A stretch of 64,000 nucleotides of DNA from assembly GCF_006540305.1 (NCBI RefSeq), contig NZ_BJOR01000001.1, positions 2,170,001 to 2,234,000 on the forward strand, written 5' to 3'. The notes beneath the pieces are model-generated. The model saw only the letters and a program-made list of their open reading frames with translations, was not told the DNA's origin and made no database searches. How positions within the stretch are numbered: position 1 is the first letter of the stretch; the number at the start of each line of letters is the position of its first letter. Shown piece by piece: positions 52,108 through 63,055 of this stretch. A program made the translations under genes and the position numbers. The DNA comes from Streptomyces sp. 6-11-2. GTDB lineage: Bacteria > Actinomycetota > Actinomycetes > Streptomycetales > Streptomycetaceae.

Positions 52108-54956
52108 CTGCTTGCCTCCTCGACTGTGCCCCCCGTGTTCTGGTCGGCGATCTCCGCCTCCGCCTCGCGGTAGCCCTCCCGTGCTCCCCGGTGGAAGCCA
52201 CCCAGGCGGCGACGGAGTGCCTCGGCGTCCACGGAAGCGCTGCGCTGGCGCGGGGCCGGGGCGGGGGCGGATATCTTCGGGGTCCGCTTGGGCAGGCCCT
52301 TGGCGGTGACCTCGTCGTCCTCCGACGCATCGGGGGTCCGGTGGTGTTCCGCCTCGGCTTCGCCGTCGGCGGGGGTGTTCTGCTGCCGGGGCAGTGTGAT
52401 GCGGGCGGCCTCGTCCTCAGCCGGTTCGCTCCCGGCCGCGGTGCCCGTGGGAGCCTCCCGGTCGGGTGCGGACGGCCCCTGCGGGGCCTGCTCGACGTCG
52501 GTGGTGACGGGGTGTGGGCGCGCCGGATCCGGCTCCCCCGCGGGCGACGGGAGCAGGAGTTCCATCGTCGTCTCGGACAGCGATGCCGGGCCCTCGTCCG
52601 CCGGTTCCCCGGTGACCGGTCTCTCGTTCACCGGCTCCTCGTGCGCCGCATCCCCGCCGGCCGGTTCCTCGTCCGCCGCCTCCGCCTCGCGCACGGCCTT
52701 CTCGGCCAGCGCGACCAGAGGGTCGGTGCCCTCGGCGCGGGCGGGCAGGACATTGGAGTTGGCCTCGGCGTCGGCGCCGGGCAGGGAGACCGCGGGGGCC
52801 TCTCCCGGGGCCTGGGCGGAGTCCGCGACGGCGGAGGCGGGCGCGGTCGCCAGCACGGACTTGGGGACGACCACGACGACCGCGATGCCGCCCTGCTTCT
52901 GCTCGCGCAGCTGCACACGGATGCCGTGCCGGTGGGCGAGGCGGGCCACGACGTACAGGCCGAGGCCCAGACCCTGGTCGCCCTCCTTGTCATAGGCGGA
53001 CTTCGGGTCGAACTCGGTGAGGCGGGCGTTGAGCCGGGTCAGCCGCTCCTCGGGCACGCCGATGCCCTCGTCCTGGACGGAGAGCATGACCTCGCCGTTC
53101 TCCAGGAGCCAGCCGGAGACCTCGACGGGCTGGTCGGGCGGGGAGAACGAGGTGGCGTTCTCCATGAGTTCGGCCAGCAGGTGGGACAGGTCGTCCGCCG
53201 CGAAGCCCGCCACGTGCGCGTGCGGCGGCAGCGCGGCGATACGGACGCGCTCGTAGCGCTCGATCTCGCTGACCGCGGCGCGCACGACGTCGACCAGCGG
53301 GACCGGCCCGGCGTGCTGCTGGACGTGCTCGGAGCCGGCCAGCACGAGGAGGTTCTCGCTGTGCCGGCGCATGACCGTGGCGAAGTGGTCCAGCTTGAAG
53401 AGGGTGGACAGCCGGTCCGGGTCCTGCTCGCGGTCCTCCAGGCCCTCGATGACGGTGAGTTGCCGTTCCACCAGGCCGAGCGTGCGCAGCGCCAGATTGA
53501 CGAAGCTGCCGCCTATGCCGCTGCGCAGCCGCTCCAGCTGGGCGGCGGAGTCGGCCAGTTCGGCGCGCAGTTCCTCGCGGGCGTCGGCCATCTTCTGGCG
53601 CTGGCCGACCAGGTGCTTGCGGTCGGTCTCCAGGGTGGCGATCCGCTCGGCGAGCGCGACGGCCTGCGCGTGCAGGGTGTTGACGGAGCGGACGACCTGC
53701 GCGAACTCGTCGTTGCGACCGGTGAACTTGACGGGTTCCTCGGTGGCCGCGTCCTGCGCGCCGGCCAGCCGGGCCGAGCCCAGGCGCAGCACCGCGAGCG
53801 GCCGGGTCAGGGTGCGGGCGAGCCCGGTGGCGATGCCGATGGTGACCAGCAGCAGGACGCCGAGCAGGGCGATGCGGATCTCCAGCGCGGTGACGTCGTC
53901 GTCACGGAGCTGCGCCAGGTCCTTGGTACGGCGGTCGTACAGGGAGGACTCCGCGCCGCGCATCAGGTCGAGGCGGGCGCTGAGCGCGGCGTCGGCCTTC
54001 TTGACGCTGGTGTCCAGGTCGCTGTCGGAGAGCGTCGGCTGCTGGGTGAGCGAGGCGAGGTACTTCTCCGCACTGTCGACCTCGGCCCCGCTCACCGTGG
54101 AGTCGTACGACGTGCGGGCCGCCTGCGGCGCGTTGTCGCGGAAGCCGGCGAGGGCGGCGTCGGAGCGCAGCCGGGCCTGCTGGGCGGCGGCGCTCAGAGC
54201 GTCGCGCCGCTTGGTCTCGGCCTCCGAGGAGGTGTTGGCCTGCGTGGGCAGTCCGGTGACGGGGCTGTAGACGGTCTGCGTGGTGTACGGCACGTTCAGC
54301 GCCGCGAGCAGCAGCCCGCGGGCCGCGGCGGCCTGCTGGACGGCGGTGTCGAGCTCGGCGAGCGCGTGGGCGCCGGTGCCGGCCCGCGTGGGCATCCGCT
54401 CGGCCAGTTGCTCGGCCAGCTTGTGCAGGTCGGTGATGGCGGTGGTGTACGCCTGGTGGACCTGGAGGGCGGTGCTCTGCCCGGTGAGCGCGGAGCGGCG
54501 TACGGCGGCGATGCCGTCGAGGTCCTCGCGCAGCCAGGCCGGCATGTCCTGGTCGGCGCGCAGCTCGTCGACCTGGCGGTCCACGCGGGTGCTGCGCTGC
54601 TCGGAGGGCGCCTTGGACCCGGGGCGGCCGGCGGCGACGTAGGAGGTGACCTCGTCGCGCTCGTCGGCCAGCGAGTGGGCGAGGGTGAGCGCGTCCTGGG
54701 TCTGCCCGGCGAGCGTCACCAGGTTCTGGGTGTCGCTCACCTGCCCGGAGGCGGCTATCAGGGAGGGCGCGCCCGCGCCCGCCACCGCGGCGGCCACGAC
54801 GGCGACGGCGGCGATCAGACGGTTGCGTACATGCGTGGGACGGCCCTTGCCGACGGGGGTGACGGGGGGCGTGCCGGACGTCTGCGCCGGCTCTCCTGCC
54901 ATGGCCGTCTGCTTGCCTGCGCGCCGAGGCCGCTTCTTCTGCACCGGTGCTCGCAT
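52104..54956 (-). CDS. cvnA: Conservon sensor histidine kinase (CvnA)
   Basis: 950 residues. Membrane helices near 45-70 and 365-385 bracket a large outside nitrate-sensing (NIT-like) helical domain (about 75-360). HAMP and coiled coil (about 385-520), then a kinase-like part without a typical H-box but with ATPase motifs N (LLAELMENATSFSPPDQPV) and G1/G2 (VQDEGIGVPEE, DQGLGLGLYVVARLAHRHG). The last 250 residues are acidic and disordered. It heads the cvnA-B-C-D set, all with 4-20 bp overlaps. Confidence 0.95.
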   Translation of the reverse strand: MRAPVQKKRPRRAGKQTAMAGEPAQTSGTPPVTPVGKGRPTHVRNRLIAAVAVVAAAVAGAGAPSLIAASGQVSDTQNLVTLAGQTQDALTLAHSLADERDEVTSYVAAGRPGSKAPSEQRSTRVDRQVDELRADQDMPAWLREDLDGIAAVRRSALTGQSTALQVHQAYTTAITDLHKLAEQLAERMPTRAGTGAHALAELDTAVQQAAAARGLLLAALNVPYTTQTVYSPVTGLPTQANTSSEAETKRRDALSAAAQQARLRSDAALAGFRDNAPQAARTSYDSTVSGAEVDSAEKYLASLTQQPTLSDSDLDTSVKKADAALSARLDLMRGAESSLYDRRTKDLAQLRDDDVTALEIRIALLGVLLLVTIGIATGLARTLTRPLAVLRLGSARLAGAQDAATEEPVKFTGRNDEFAQVVRSVNTLHAQAVALAERIATLETDRKHLVGQRQKMADAREELRAELADSAAQLERLRSGIGGSFVNLALRTLGLVERQLTVIEGLEDREQDPDRLSTLFKLDHFATVMRRHSENLLVLAGSEHVQQHAGPVPLVDVVRAAVSEIERYERVRIAALPPHAHVAGFAADDLSHLLAELMENATSFSPPDQPVEVSGWLLENGEVMLSVQDEGIGVPEERLTRLNARLTEFDPKSAYDKEGDQGLGLGLYVVARLAHRHGIRVQLREQKQGGIAVVVVVPKSVLATAPASAVADSAQAPGEAPAVSLPGADAEANSNVLPARAEGTDPLVALAEKAVREAEAADEEPAGGDAAHEEPVNERPVTGEPADEGPASLSETTMELLLPSPAGEPDPARPHPVTTDVEQAPQGPSAPDREAPTGTAAGSEPAEDEAARITLPRQQNTPADGEAEAEHHRTPDASEDDEVTAKGLPKRTPKISAPAPAPRQRSASVDAEALRRRLGGFHRGAREGYREAEAEIADQNTGGTVEEASS

Positions 54957-55361
54957 TCCTGTACTCGTGTACTCATGGGCCCGGGTGGTGCCCCGTCAGC
55001 TGGCGCGGACAGGTGCGTACACCCTCCCCACGCTCTCGACTCCGCTCGAGCAGGGGGGACCTGCATCGGTTCCCGACCCTCCCAGTGCCGGTGGGCAGTG
55101 GTCCTGCATCGTCCGACCGGCCACCCGAAGGAGTGAACCCCGGAGGGGAGTTGGCGGGCAAGTTCCTCCGGCGCGTGCACGGGCACGGTGCGGTGGGCCG
55201 GTTGGACGTCTGCGGCGGGCTTTGGCAATATTCGCCGCCACGCCTTGCCGGAGTGATCCAATTGCGCCCAAAACAGGCGGCTGACCTGCGTCGCCGCGTC
55301 GATTCCCGGACGGTTGCCACCCTTTCGCAGGGCTTGTGAAGGGCTCGTGCAGACTGGCCGG

Positions 55362-56150
55362 ATGCGCACTGAGGTTGTTTCGGAGCCCGGCCGTCCCGAC
55401 TGCCCCAACGAGGACTTCGCGAGTATCGGACTACCCGCGTCTGGACAGGGTGGTTGCCTTGTCGTCCTGGACGGGGTGACACCACCGCGGACCGGCACGG
55501 GATGTTCGCATTCGGTCTCCTGGTTCACCGCCCGGCTGGGCGGCGCACTGACCGAACTGACGGTTTCCTGCCTGGATCTGACGCTGCCGGAGATTCTTTC
55601 GCGCGCGATCCTCCGTACCGCCGAGTCACACGCTCCGACCTGTGACCTTTCTCACCCGCGTACACCTCAGGCGACCGTCGTCCTGGCCCGCTGGTCGGCG
55701 GAGACGGTCGAGTACCTGGTGCTGTCCGACTCGGTCCTGCTGCTGGAGTCCCCCGACGGCTCGGTCACCCCGGTCCTGGACGACCGGCTGGCCCGGCTGC
55801 CCCGGGCCTCGCTCGCCACGGACGCGCTCATCGACGCCGTCGTGCGCAACAAGGAGGGCGGCTTCTTCACCGCGGCGGCGGATCCCTCGGTGGCCGCCCG
55901 TGCCGTGACGGGCGGCGTGCCGCGCGCCGAGGTCCGCGCGCTGGCCGCGCTGACGGACGGCGCGGCGCGGTGGGTGGAGAAGTTCCACGCGGGCGACTGG
56001 ACGCGGTGCCTCGGTCTCGTGCGCGAGCAGGGGGCGGGCTCGCTCGTGGGCCGGGTGCGGGCCCTGGAGTCGGCCGACAAGGAGGAGCGGGCGTATCTGC
56101 GCCGCAGCAAGACGCACGACGACGCGACGGTGGTGTTCGTGGAACCGTGA
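55362..56150 (+). CDS. PP2C-like Ser/Thr phosphatase-type protein
   Basis: 262 residues from ATG 55362. Pattern of the PP2C fold: RPDCPNEDFASIG (N-terminal Glu/Asp), GGCLVVLDGVTPP in place of the usual DGMGG, LTDGAARW and a C-terminal KTHDDATVVFVEP (DDAT Asp). The core metal Asp residues are mostly there, though the DGMGG box is changed, so activity is uncertain. Divergent from the conservon with about 400 bp between. Confidence 0.82.
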   Translation: MRTEVVSEPGRPDCPNEDFASIGLPASGQGGCLVVLDGVTPPRTGTGCSHSVSWFTARLGGALTELTVSCLDLTLPEILSRAILRTAESHAPTCDLSHPRTPQATVVLARWSAETVEYLVLSDSVLLLESPDGSVTPVLDDRLARLPRASLATDALIDAVVRNKEGGFFTAAADPSVAARAVTGGVPRAEVRALAALTDGAARWVEKFHAGDWTRCLGLVREQGAGSLVGRVRALESADKEERAYLRRSKTHDDATVVFVEP

Positions 56151-56171
56151 GCGGCCGGGGCCGCGGGCCGG

Positions 56172-56663
56172 CTACTTCTCCGTGACTTCGTTCAACTCGT
56201 GCAGCAGCCGGGCCAGTTCGGCCACTTCGCGGCGGTCCCAGTGGGCGAGCTGGCTGACGTAGCGGGCGCGGCGGGCCTCGCGCACCTGGCCGACCCGGCG
56301 GCGGCCGTCGTCGGTGAGGGCCACCAGCCAGGCCCGGCCGTCGGCGGGGTCCGGTTCCCGGGCGACCAGGCCGAGTTCCTCCAGGGCGTGCAGCTGGCGT
56401 GACATGGTCGCCTTGCCGACGCCGATGTAGCCGGCCAGCTCCGTGGCGCGCTGGCGGCCGCACTCCTCCAGGCGGACCAGCAGTCCGTAGGCGGCGGGCT
56501 CCAGGTGGGGGTGGACCTCGCGGGCCATCTCGCCCTGGTTGGCCCGTGCACGCCGCAGCAGCACCGTCAGTTCCCGTTCGAGGGAGAGGAACTCCCGGTC
56601 CGCGCCGCTCGGTGCCACGCCGGACGCGACCTCACGTCCGCCGCCGTTCGCGTCTTCGTGCAC
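56172..56663 (-). CDS. MarR-family transcriptional regulator
   Basis: 163 residues from GTG 56663 (AGGGG five bases ahead). Winged HTH: PAAYGLLVRLEECGRQRATE, LAGYIGVGKATMSRQLHALE, ELGLVAREPDPADGRAWLVA. C-terminal helices for dimer formation. Next to the lysozyme gene, divergent; control of that gene is possible. Confidence 0.93.
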   Translation of the reverse strand: MHEDANGGGREVASGVAPSGADREFLSLERELTVLLRRARANQGEMAREVHPHLEPAAYGLLVRLEECGRQRATELAGYIGVGKATMSRQLHALEELGLVAREPDPADGRAWLVALTDDGRRRVGQVREARRARYVSQLAHWDRREVAELARLLHELNEVTEK

Positions 56664-56887
56664 GTCAGCCCCTGCCTGAAGGTTTCCCGTTCCTGAAAGT
56701 TTCCGCCAGTCGGCGCCATCACCGCAGCTCCGCCAGTATTTCGCAGGCGTAGACCATCGGCAGACTCCGGGCCCCCTTCCCAGGCGCCGGTCTACGTGCG
56801 TAGCTTCTTTGCCAGGCAATTACCGGCATGCTCACGCCACTGCTGTCGCCCGCGGTCGCGGGCCGGCGTGGCCCTGCTCGTCAGCGC

Positions 56888-56921
56888 GACCGGGACATGC
56901 CCGTGACCGGGACATGCCCGT
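56888..56921. promoter_or_regulatory. Doubled operator-like motif before the lysozyme gene
   Basis: The 17-mer GACCGGGACATGCCCGT occurs twice without a gap. Each copy has a near-palindromic core CGGGACATGCCCG. It lies 40 bp ahead of the lysozyme start and 225 bp from the MarR start. Confidence 0.5.
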
Positions 56922-56960
56922 ATCCCCCCACCGAGCACCACCGAGCCTCGGAGGCACGTC

Positions 56961-57779
56961 ATGTCCGTGCACAGATCCGGAACGGCCCGCGTACGGCGGC
57001 TCACCGCCGCGGGAATCCTGCTCGCCGCGTTCTCCCTGCTCCTCACCCTCCCCTCCGCCGCCGCCACCGTGCCCGCGCGCGGCTCCGCCTACATGGGCAT
57101 GGGCGTCGTGCCGCACGACGGCCGGGGCGGAACGCCGGCCGGCGGGGACGCCACCCAGACCGAGGGCGTCGACGTGGCCAGTTACCAGGGCAACGTCGCC
57201 TGGTCCACGCTGTGGAGCAGCGGCGTCAAGTGGGCGTACACGAAGGCCAGCGAGGGGACGTACTACACGAATCCCTACTTCGCCCAGCAGTACAACGGCT
57301 CGTACAACGTCGGCATGATCCGCGGCGCGTACCACTTCGCGACCCCGGACACCACCAGCGGCGCCGTCCAGGCCAACTACTTCGTCGACCACGGCGGCGG
57401 CTGGTCCCGCGACGGCAAGACCCTGCCGGGCGTCCTCGACATCGAGTGGAACCCGTACGGGGCCTCCTGCTACGGCAAGACGGCGAGCGCCATGGCCGGC
57501 TGGATCGCCGACTTCCTGAACACCTACAAGGCCCGCACGGGCCGGGACGCCGTGATCTACACGGCCACGAGCTGGTGGACCGAGTGCACCGGCAACTACG
57601 GCGGCTTCGCCGCCAACAACCCGCTGTGGATCGCCCGTTACGCCTCCGACCCGGGCACCCTGCCGGCCGGCTGGGGCTACTACACCATGTGGCAGTACAC
57701 GTCGTCCGGCCCGACGGTCGGCGACCACAACAAGTTCAACGGCGCACTCGACCGCGTACAGGCACTCGCCAACGGCTAG
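56961..57779 (+). CDS. Secreted GH25 lysozyme (muramidase)
   Basis: 272 residues from ATG 56961 after GGAGGCACGTC. Signal peptide (MSVHRSGTARVRRLTAAG then a hydrophobic part, cut near SAAATVPA). GH25 barrel: EGVDVASYQGNVAWSTLWSS, KWAYTKASEGTYYTNPYF, GAYHFATPDTTSGAVQANYF, catalytic DIE in PGVLDIEWNPYG. Hydrolyses peptidoglycan between MurNAc and GlcNAc. The TAG stop is part of palindromic element copy 4. Confidence 0.95.
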   Translation: MSVHRSGTARVRRLTAAGILLAAFSLLLTLPSAAATVPARGSAYMGMGVVPHDGRGGTPAGGDATQTEGVDVASYQGNVAWSTLWSSGVKWAYTKASEGTYYTNPYFAQQYNGSYNVGMIRGAYHFATPDTTSGAVQANYFVDHGGGWSRDGKTLPGVLDIEWNPYGASCYGKTASAMAGWIADFLNTYKARTGRDAVIYTATSWWTECTGNYGGFAANNPLWIARYASDPGTLPAGWGYYTMWQYTSSGPTVGDHNKFNGALDRVQALANG

Positions 57780-58004
57780 TGCTGTGACCGGAAAGGTTCA
57801 CCGGCTCGCGGCGCCCGGCACGGCACTCCCCCAGCCTTCGGCCGGGGGTACCCCCACGCCGCGTTGTCGCATCACCCGAGTACATCCAGTACGCGGGCAA
57901 TGCTCCGCCTTGCGATGTTCCCCCACTGCCTGAAGGGCGTGGGAGGTGCCCCCAGCACCGGACGCCGCGAGCTTCCCGGCAAACCTTCCCGGCCACAGCA
58001 CTAG
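57776..58004. mobile_element. CTAG-bounded palindromic element, copy 4 (229 bp)
   Basis: Third full-length copy; the left TAG is the lysozyme stop codon, the right end CACTAG is at 57999-58004. Sequence is nearly the same as the copies at 21685 and 31412. Confidence 0.85.
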
Positions 58005-58431
58005 CCCCACCACCACTCCCCGGTCGCGGGCAGGGGGTCGCCCCCGACCGGGGCCCGGGGCGCGCCCGGCGCAGACGCGGCGGCCCGCACCGGGCGCGCC
58101 CCGGGACGCACGAAACCCCCGCCGCCCCGGGGCTCACGGGCTCGACCGGCCCCTTTGAGGGGACGGCGCTTCAGTCAGGAGTACCGGGGCGTGACGGTCC
58201 AGCCGGAGAACCCGCGGTGGCCATACGGCCGGGAACCCCGGGCACGGCCACACCGCCAGAGACTCGCCGTGCTCACCGGCGGGTCTCCCACGCCGGTCGT
58301 GGTGGCCTGCCGTCAGGCGAGGGCGGCCGGCGGGCCGAGGTGGGCCGTACTCGCGGAACGGGCGTGGGGTTCGGCCGGGGAGGACCCGGCCGAACCCCAC
58401 GCCCCGATGCACCGCTCACCGCGCGGCAGCG
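58005..58431. other. Gene-free stretch between the element and lon
   Basis: About 430 bases in which no gene is supported; several short GC dyads occur (such as CCCCTTTGAGGGG near 58151), and at its right end the strong lon terminator. Confidence 0.45.
58361..58403 (-). terminator. lon terminator
   Basis: GGCGTGGGGTTCGGCCGGG and its exact complement form a 19-bp stem without mismatch around the loop GAGGA, 28 bp after the lon stop. Among the strongest hairpins in the window. Confidence 0.85.
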
Positions 58432-60864
<2,433 letters not shown>

Positions 60865-60889
60865 GATCTCCCCTTCGGCAGTCAAGTAA

Positions 60890-60910
60890 GTTGAGCTATG
60901 CCGACTCAAT
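60890..60910. promoter_or_regulatory. HAIR (HspR-binding) site of lon
   Basis: TTGAG (60891-60895) and CTCAA (60905-60909) are separated by 9 bases, the exact geometry of the HspR consensus CTTGAGT-N7-ACTCAAG. It lies 26 bp ahead of the lon start. Lon is a known member of the HAIR/HspR regulon in actinomycetes. Confidence 0.8.
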
Positions 60911-60942
60911 GCACGATGCCGGTGGATTGTTCCCCGTCATCT

Positions 60943-60959
60943 GTTCGCTCTGAGCGATC
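60943..60959. promoter_or_regulatory. Candidate ClgR box of lon
   Basis: GTTCGCTCTGAGCGATC is a 17-bp dyad (GTTCGCT / AGCGATC) with one mismatched pair. It resembles the ClgR operator that activates clp and lon genes in Streptomyces. It lies upstream of the HspR site. Confidence 0.6.
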
Positions 60960-60979
60960 GGACATCCACAACCAGCACA

Positions 60980-61108
60980 CAAGGAGAAAGGAAGAAGAAA
61001 GAAAGGAGAGAGGAGAGAGATGGAGAGGAGAGAGATAAGAGGGAGAAGGCGGAGAAGGGAGAAGGAGGAGTGGGACAGGGAGGAACAGGGAGGGACGGGG
61101 GCAGGGAG
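60980..61108 (+). repeat. Homopurine tract upstream of lon
   Basis: About 125 bases that are almost all A or G on the plus strand (AAGGAGAAAGGAAGAAGAAA, AGGAGAGAGGAGAGAGA and similar), broken by only a few pyrimidines. It lies between the lon regulatory sites and the end of the rhomboid-like gene. Not coding. Base use is unlike anything else in the window. Confidence 0.85.
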
Positions 61109-61119
61109 CCGTAAGAGGC

Positions 61120-62016
61120 TCAGCCCGTGCCGGGCGCGGCACCCGCCTCCGCGAGGCGTGCCCGCCGCCAGCGCCGCATCACCGGCCACGTCGCCACACC
61201 GAGCCCCACCGCGATCAGATGGCCGCAGCTCGTCATCGGATCGTCGAACGCGGCCAGGTCCTGGACCAGCATGCCCACGAACACGGTGAGCAGGGGCCAG
61301 CGCAGCCAGGGCGTGAGCAGGCCGGCCAGGGCGCCGAGGCTGGCCGCGACACCGAAGCTGATGCCGTAGTCGAGACGGTGCGCCGCACTGTCCGGCAGAC
61401 GGCCCGTGAGCACCGCGAGCCCGATGGGGACCTCGGTGGCGAGGGTGGCCAGCACGTGCCCGAACAGGAACACACCGGCGGTGCGCAGACCGCCTATCCG
61501 GCGTTCCAGCGCGGTGAGCACCAGCAGGAAGCACAGGGAGTACGCCGACACGACGCCGCCCGCGATCCACAGCGCGCTGGCCGGCAGCACCAGCAGGGGC
61601 GCCCGCACCAGGTGGGCGACATCCGTGCTGGAGCTCTGGCGCAGGGCGTCCACCACCGCGGGATCGGCGTACCGGGCGACGAGCGAGGTGACGGCGAGCA
61701 GGGCCGCGTACCCGAAGGTGAAGGGGGTGCCTGCGGGGGTGGGCAGCAGCCGCCAGGGGCGCGGACCGCGCAGCCCCCGGAGTCCCGCGGCAGGCCGCGC
61801 CGGGCGGGCCGGTTCCGCGCGCACGCCTCCCGGGACAGTGCCGCGCGCCCGCTGCTGCGGCATCCCGGCCGGCGCCCGCGACACCTCCACCGGAACGCCG
61901 GCCACGACCGCGTCCGCGCCCCTGTCCGCGCCGTCGTCCACGACGGCGTCCGGAGGCAGGGGCCCACCCGAAGGTGCCGGCGGGCCCGAGGGGCCGGCCG
62001 TCGCGGTCCGTTCCAC
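61120..62016 (-). CDS. Rhomboid-like membrane protein
   Basis: 298 residues from GTG 62016 (GGAAGGAG ahead). About six membrane helices in the C-terminal 200 residues after a Pro/Ala-rich head. LDYGISFGVAASLGALAGLL gives a GxSxG-like Ser and SCGHLIAVGLGVATW gives a His, as in rhomboid-like proteins of Streptomyces; whether it cuts peptides is open. Read in the same direction as lon with the purine tract between. Confidence 0.82.
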   Translation of the reverse strand: MERTATAGPSGPPAPSGGPLPPDAVVDDGADRGADAVVAGVPVEVSRAPAGMPQQRARGTVPGGVRAEPARPARPAAGLRGLRGPRPWRLLPTPAGTPFTFGYAALLAVTSLVARYADPAVVDALRQSSSTDVAHLVRAPLLVLPASALWIAGGVVSAYSLCFLLVLTALERRIGGLRTAGVFLFGHVLATLATEVPIGLAVLTGRLPDSAAHRLDYGISFGVAASLGALAGLLTPWLRWPLLTVFVGMLVQDLAAFDDPMTSCGHLIAVGLGVATWPVMRRWRRARLAEAGAAPGTG

Positions 62017-62255
62017 GGTGCGGCACTCCTTCCGTCGCGCCCCACACTTCGCATCCCGGGCGCCCCTGTCCATGACTGGCGCCACGCACGCGACAATTCT
62101 CAGCAACCTATTAGGTTCCCGGCCACCCCAGCTACCCCAACTACCCCAGCGACCCTGGCGCCCCCGGCCGACGATCGCGGCCCGCGGCGCGCTCGCACAC
62201 GGGTGTCACCCCTAATTCATGTGGCCGTACGGGTCCGTTGGGGCAGGATGACCCC

Positions 62256-62933
62256 ATGACCGGCTCGTACGACGCCCCCGAGGTGCTGGACCGCCGCGAG
62301 GGCCCCCACGGCGAGGTCGTGCTGCGCCGGCACGGGGCGCTGCTGCAGATCATCGCCAACGGCTGCTTCCTGATGGACACCTCCGACGGGCGCTCCGAGC
62401 GCCTCCTGGTCGACGCGGCGCTCGCCGCGCTGCCGGACCGGCGGGCACCGAGCATGCTGATCGGCGGCCTCGGCGTCGGCTTCTCACTCGCGCACGCCGC
62501 GGCGGACCCGCACTGGGGCCGGATCACCGTTGTCGAACGCGAACGCGCGATCATCGACTGGCACCGCGGCGGCCCCCTCGCCGAGCTGACCGCCGGCGCG
62601 CTGGCCGACCCGCGCACCGAGGTCGTCGAGGGAGACATGATCGCCTACGTCAATGAGACATCCGACACGTTCGACGCGGTGTGCCTGGACATCGACAACG
62701 GCCCCGACTGGACGGTCACCGAGGACAACCAGGAGCTGTACGGACAGGCCGGACTGGCAAGCTGCGCAAGGGTGTTGGAGCCGGGCGGGGTACTCGCCGT
62801 ATGGTCCGCGAAGCCATCTGCGGAATTTGAAGGAACCTTGCGGAATGTCGGATTCCGACAGGTGCGCACCGAAGAGGTCCCCGTTGCCCGGGGCGTTCCG
62901 GACGTCGTGCACCTCGCGGTCCGACCTGGATAG
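62256..62933 (+). CDS. Spermidine synthase-like methyltransferase-fold protein
   Basis: 225 residues from ATG 62256 (GCAGGATG ahead). Rossmann SAM-type fold: MLIGGLGVGFSLAHAAADPH, ITVVERERAIIDWH, DAVCLDIDNGPDWTV, LEPGGVLAVWSAKPS. Matches the spermidine/spermine synthase superfamily, but is short and lacks the N-terminal beta domain, so a different substrate is likely. Confidence 0.85.
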   Translation: MTGSYDAPEVLDRREGPHGEVVLRRHGALLQIIANGCFLMDTSDGRSERLLVDAALAALPDRRAPSMLIGGLGVGFSLAHAAADPHWGRITVVERERAIIDWHRGGPLAELTAGALADPRTEVVEGDMIAYVNETSDTFDAVCLDIDNGPDWTVTEDNQELYGQAGLASCARVLEPGGVLAVWSAKPSAEFEGTLRNVGFRQVRTEEVPVARGVPDVVHLAVRPG

Positions 62934-63055
62934 CAAAGGCGTGGGGAGTCCCCGTACGCTGCTCCCTTGGCGCCGATCATTCAAGCGTCAATCGCAACTA
63001 CGCGCAGTCAAGGAATCACCCCACGGATTCCGGAAAGCACACTCAGGGGCGGGCG

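Noticed and set aside
52191..55136. Very long plus-strand open frame opposite cvnA
   Set aside because: Antisense shadow caused by GC-biased codon use; Gly/Val/Arg-rich text, no domain, and cvnA is certain.
58134..58412. 92-codon minus frame before lon terminator
   Set aside because: Overlaps the perfect 19-bp terminator stem and shows no known motif.
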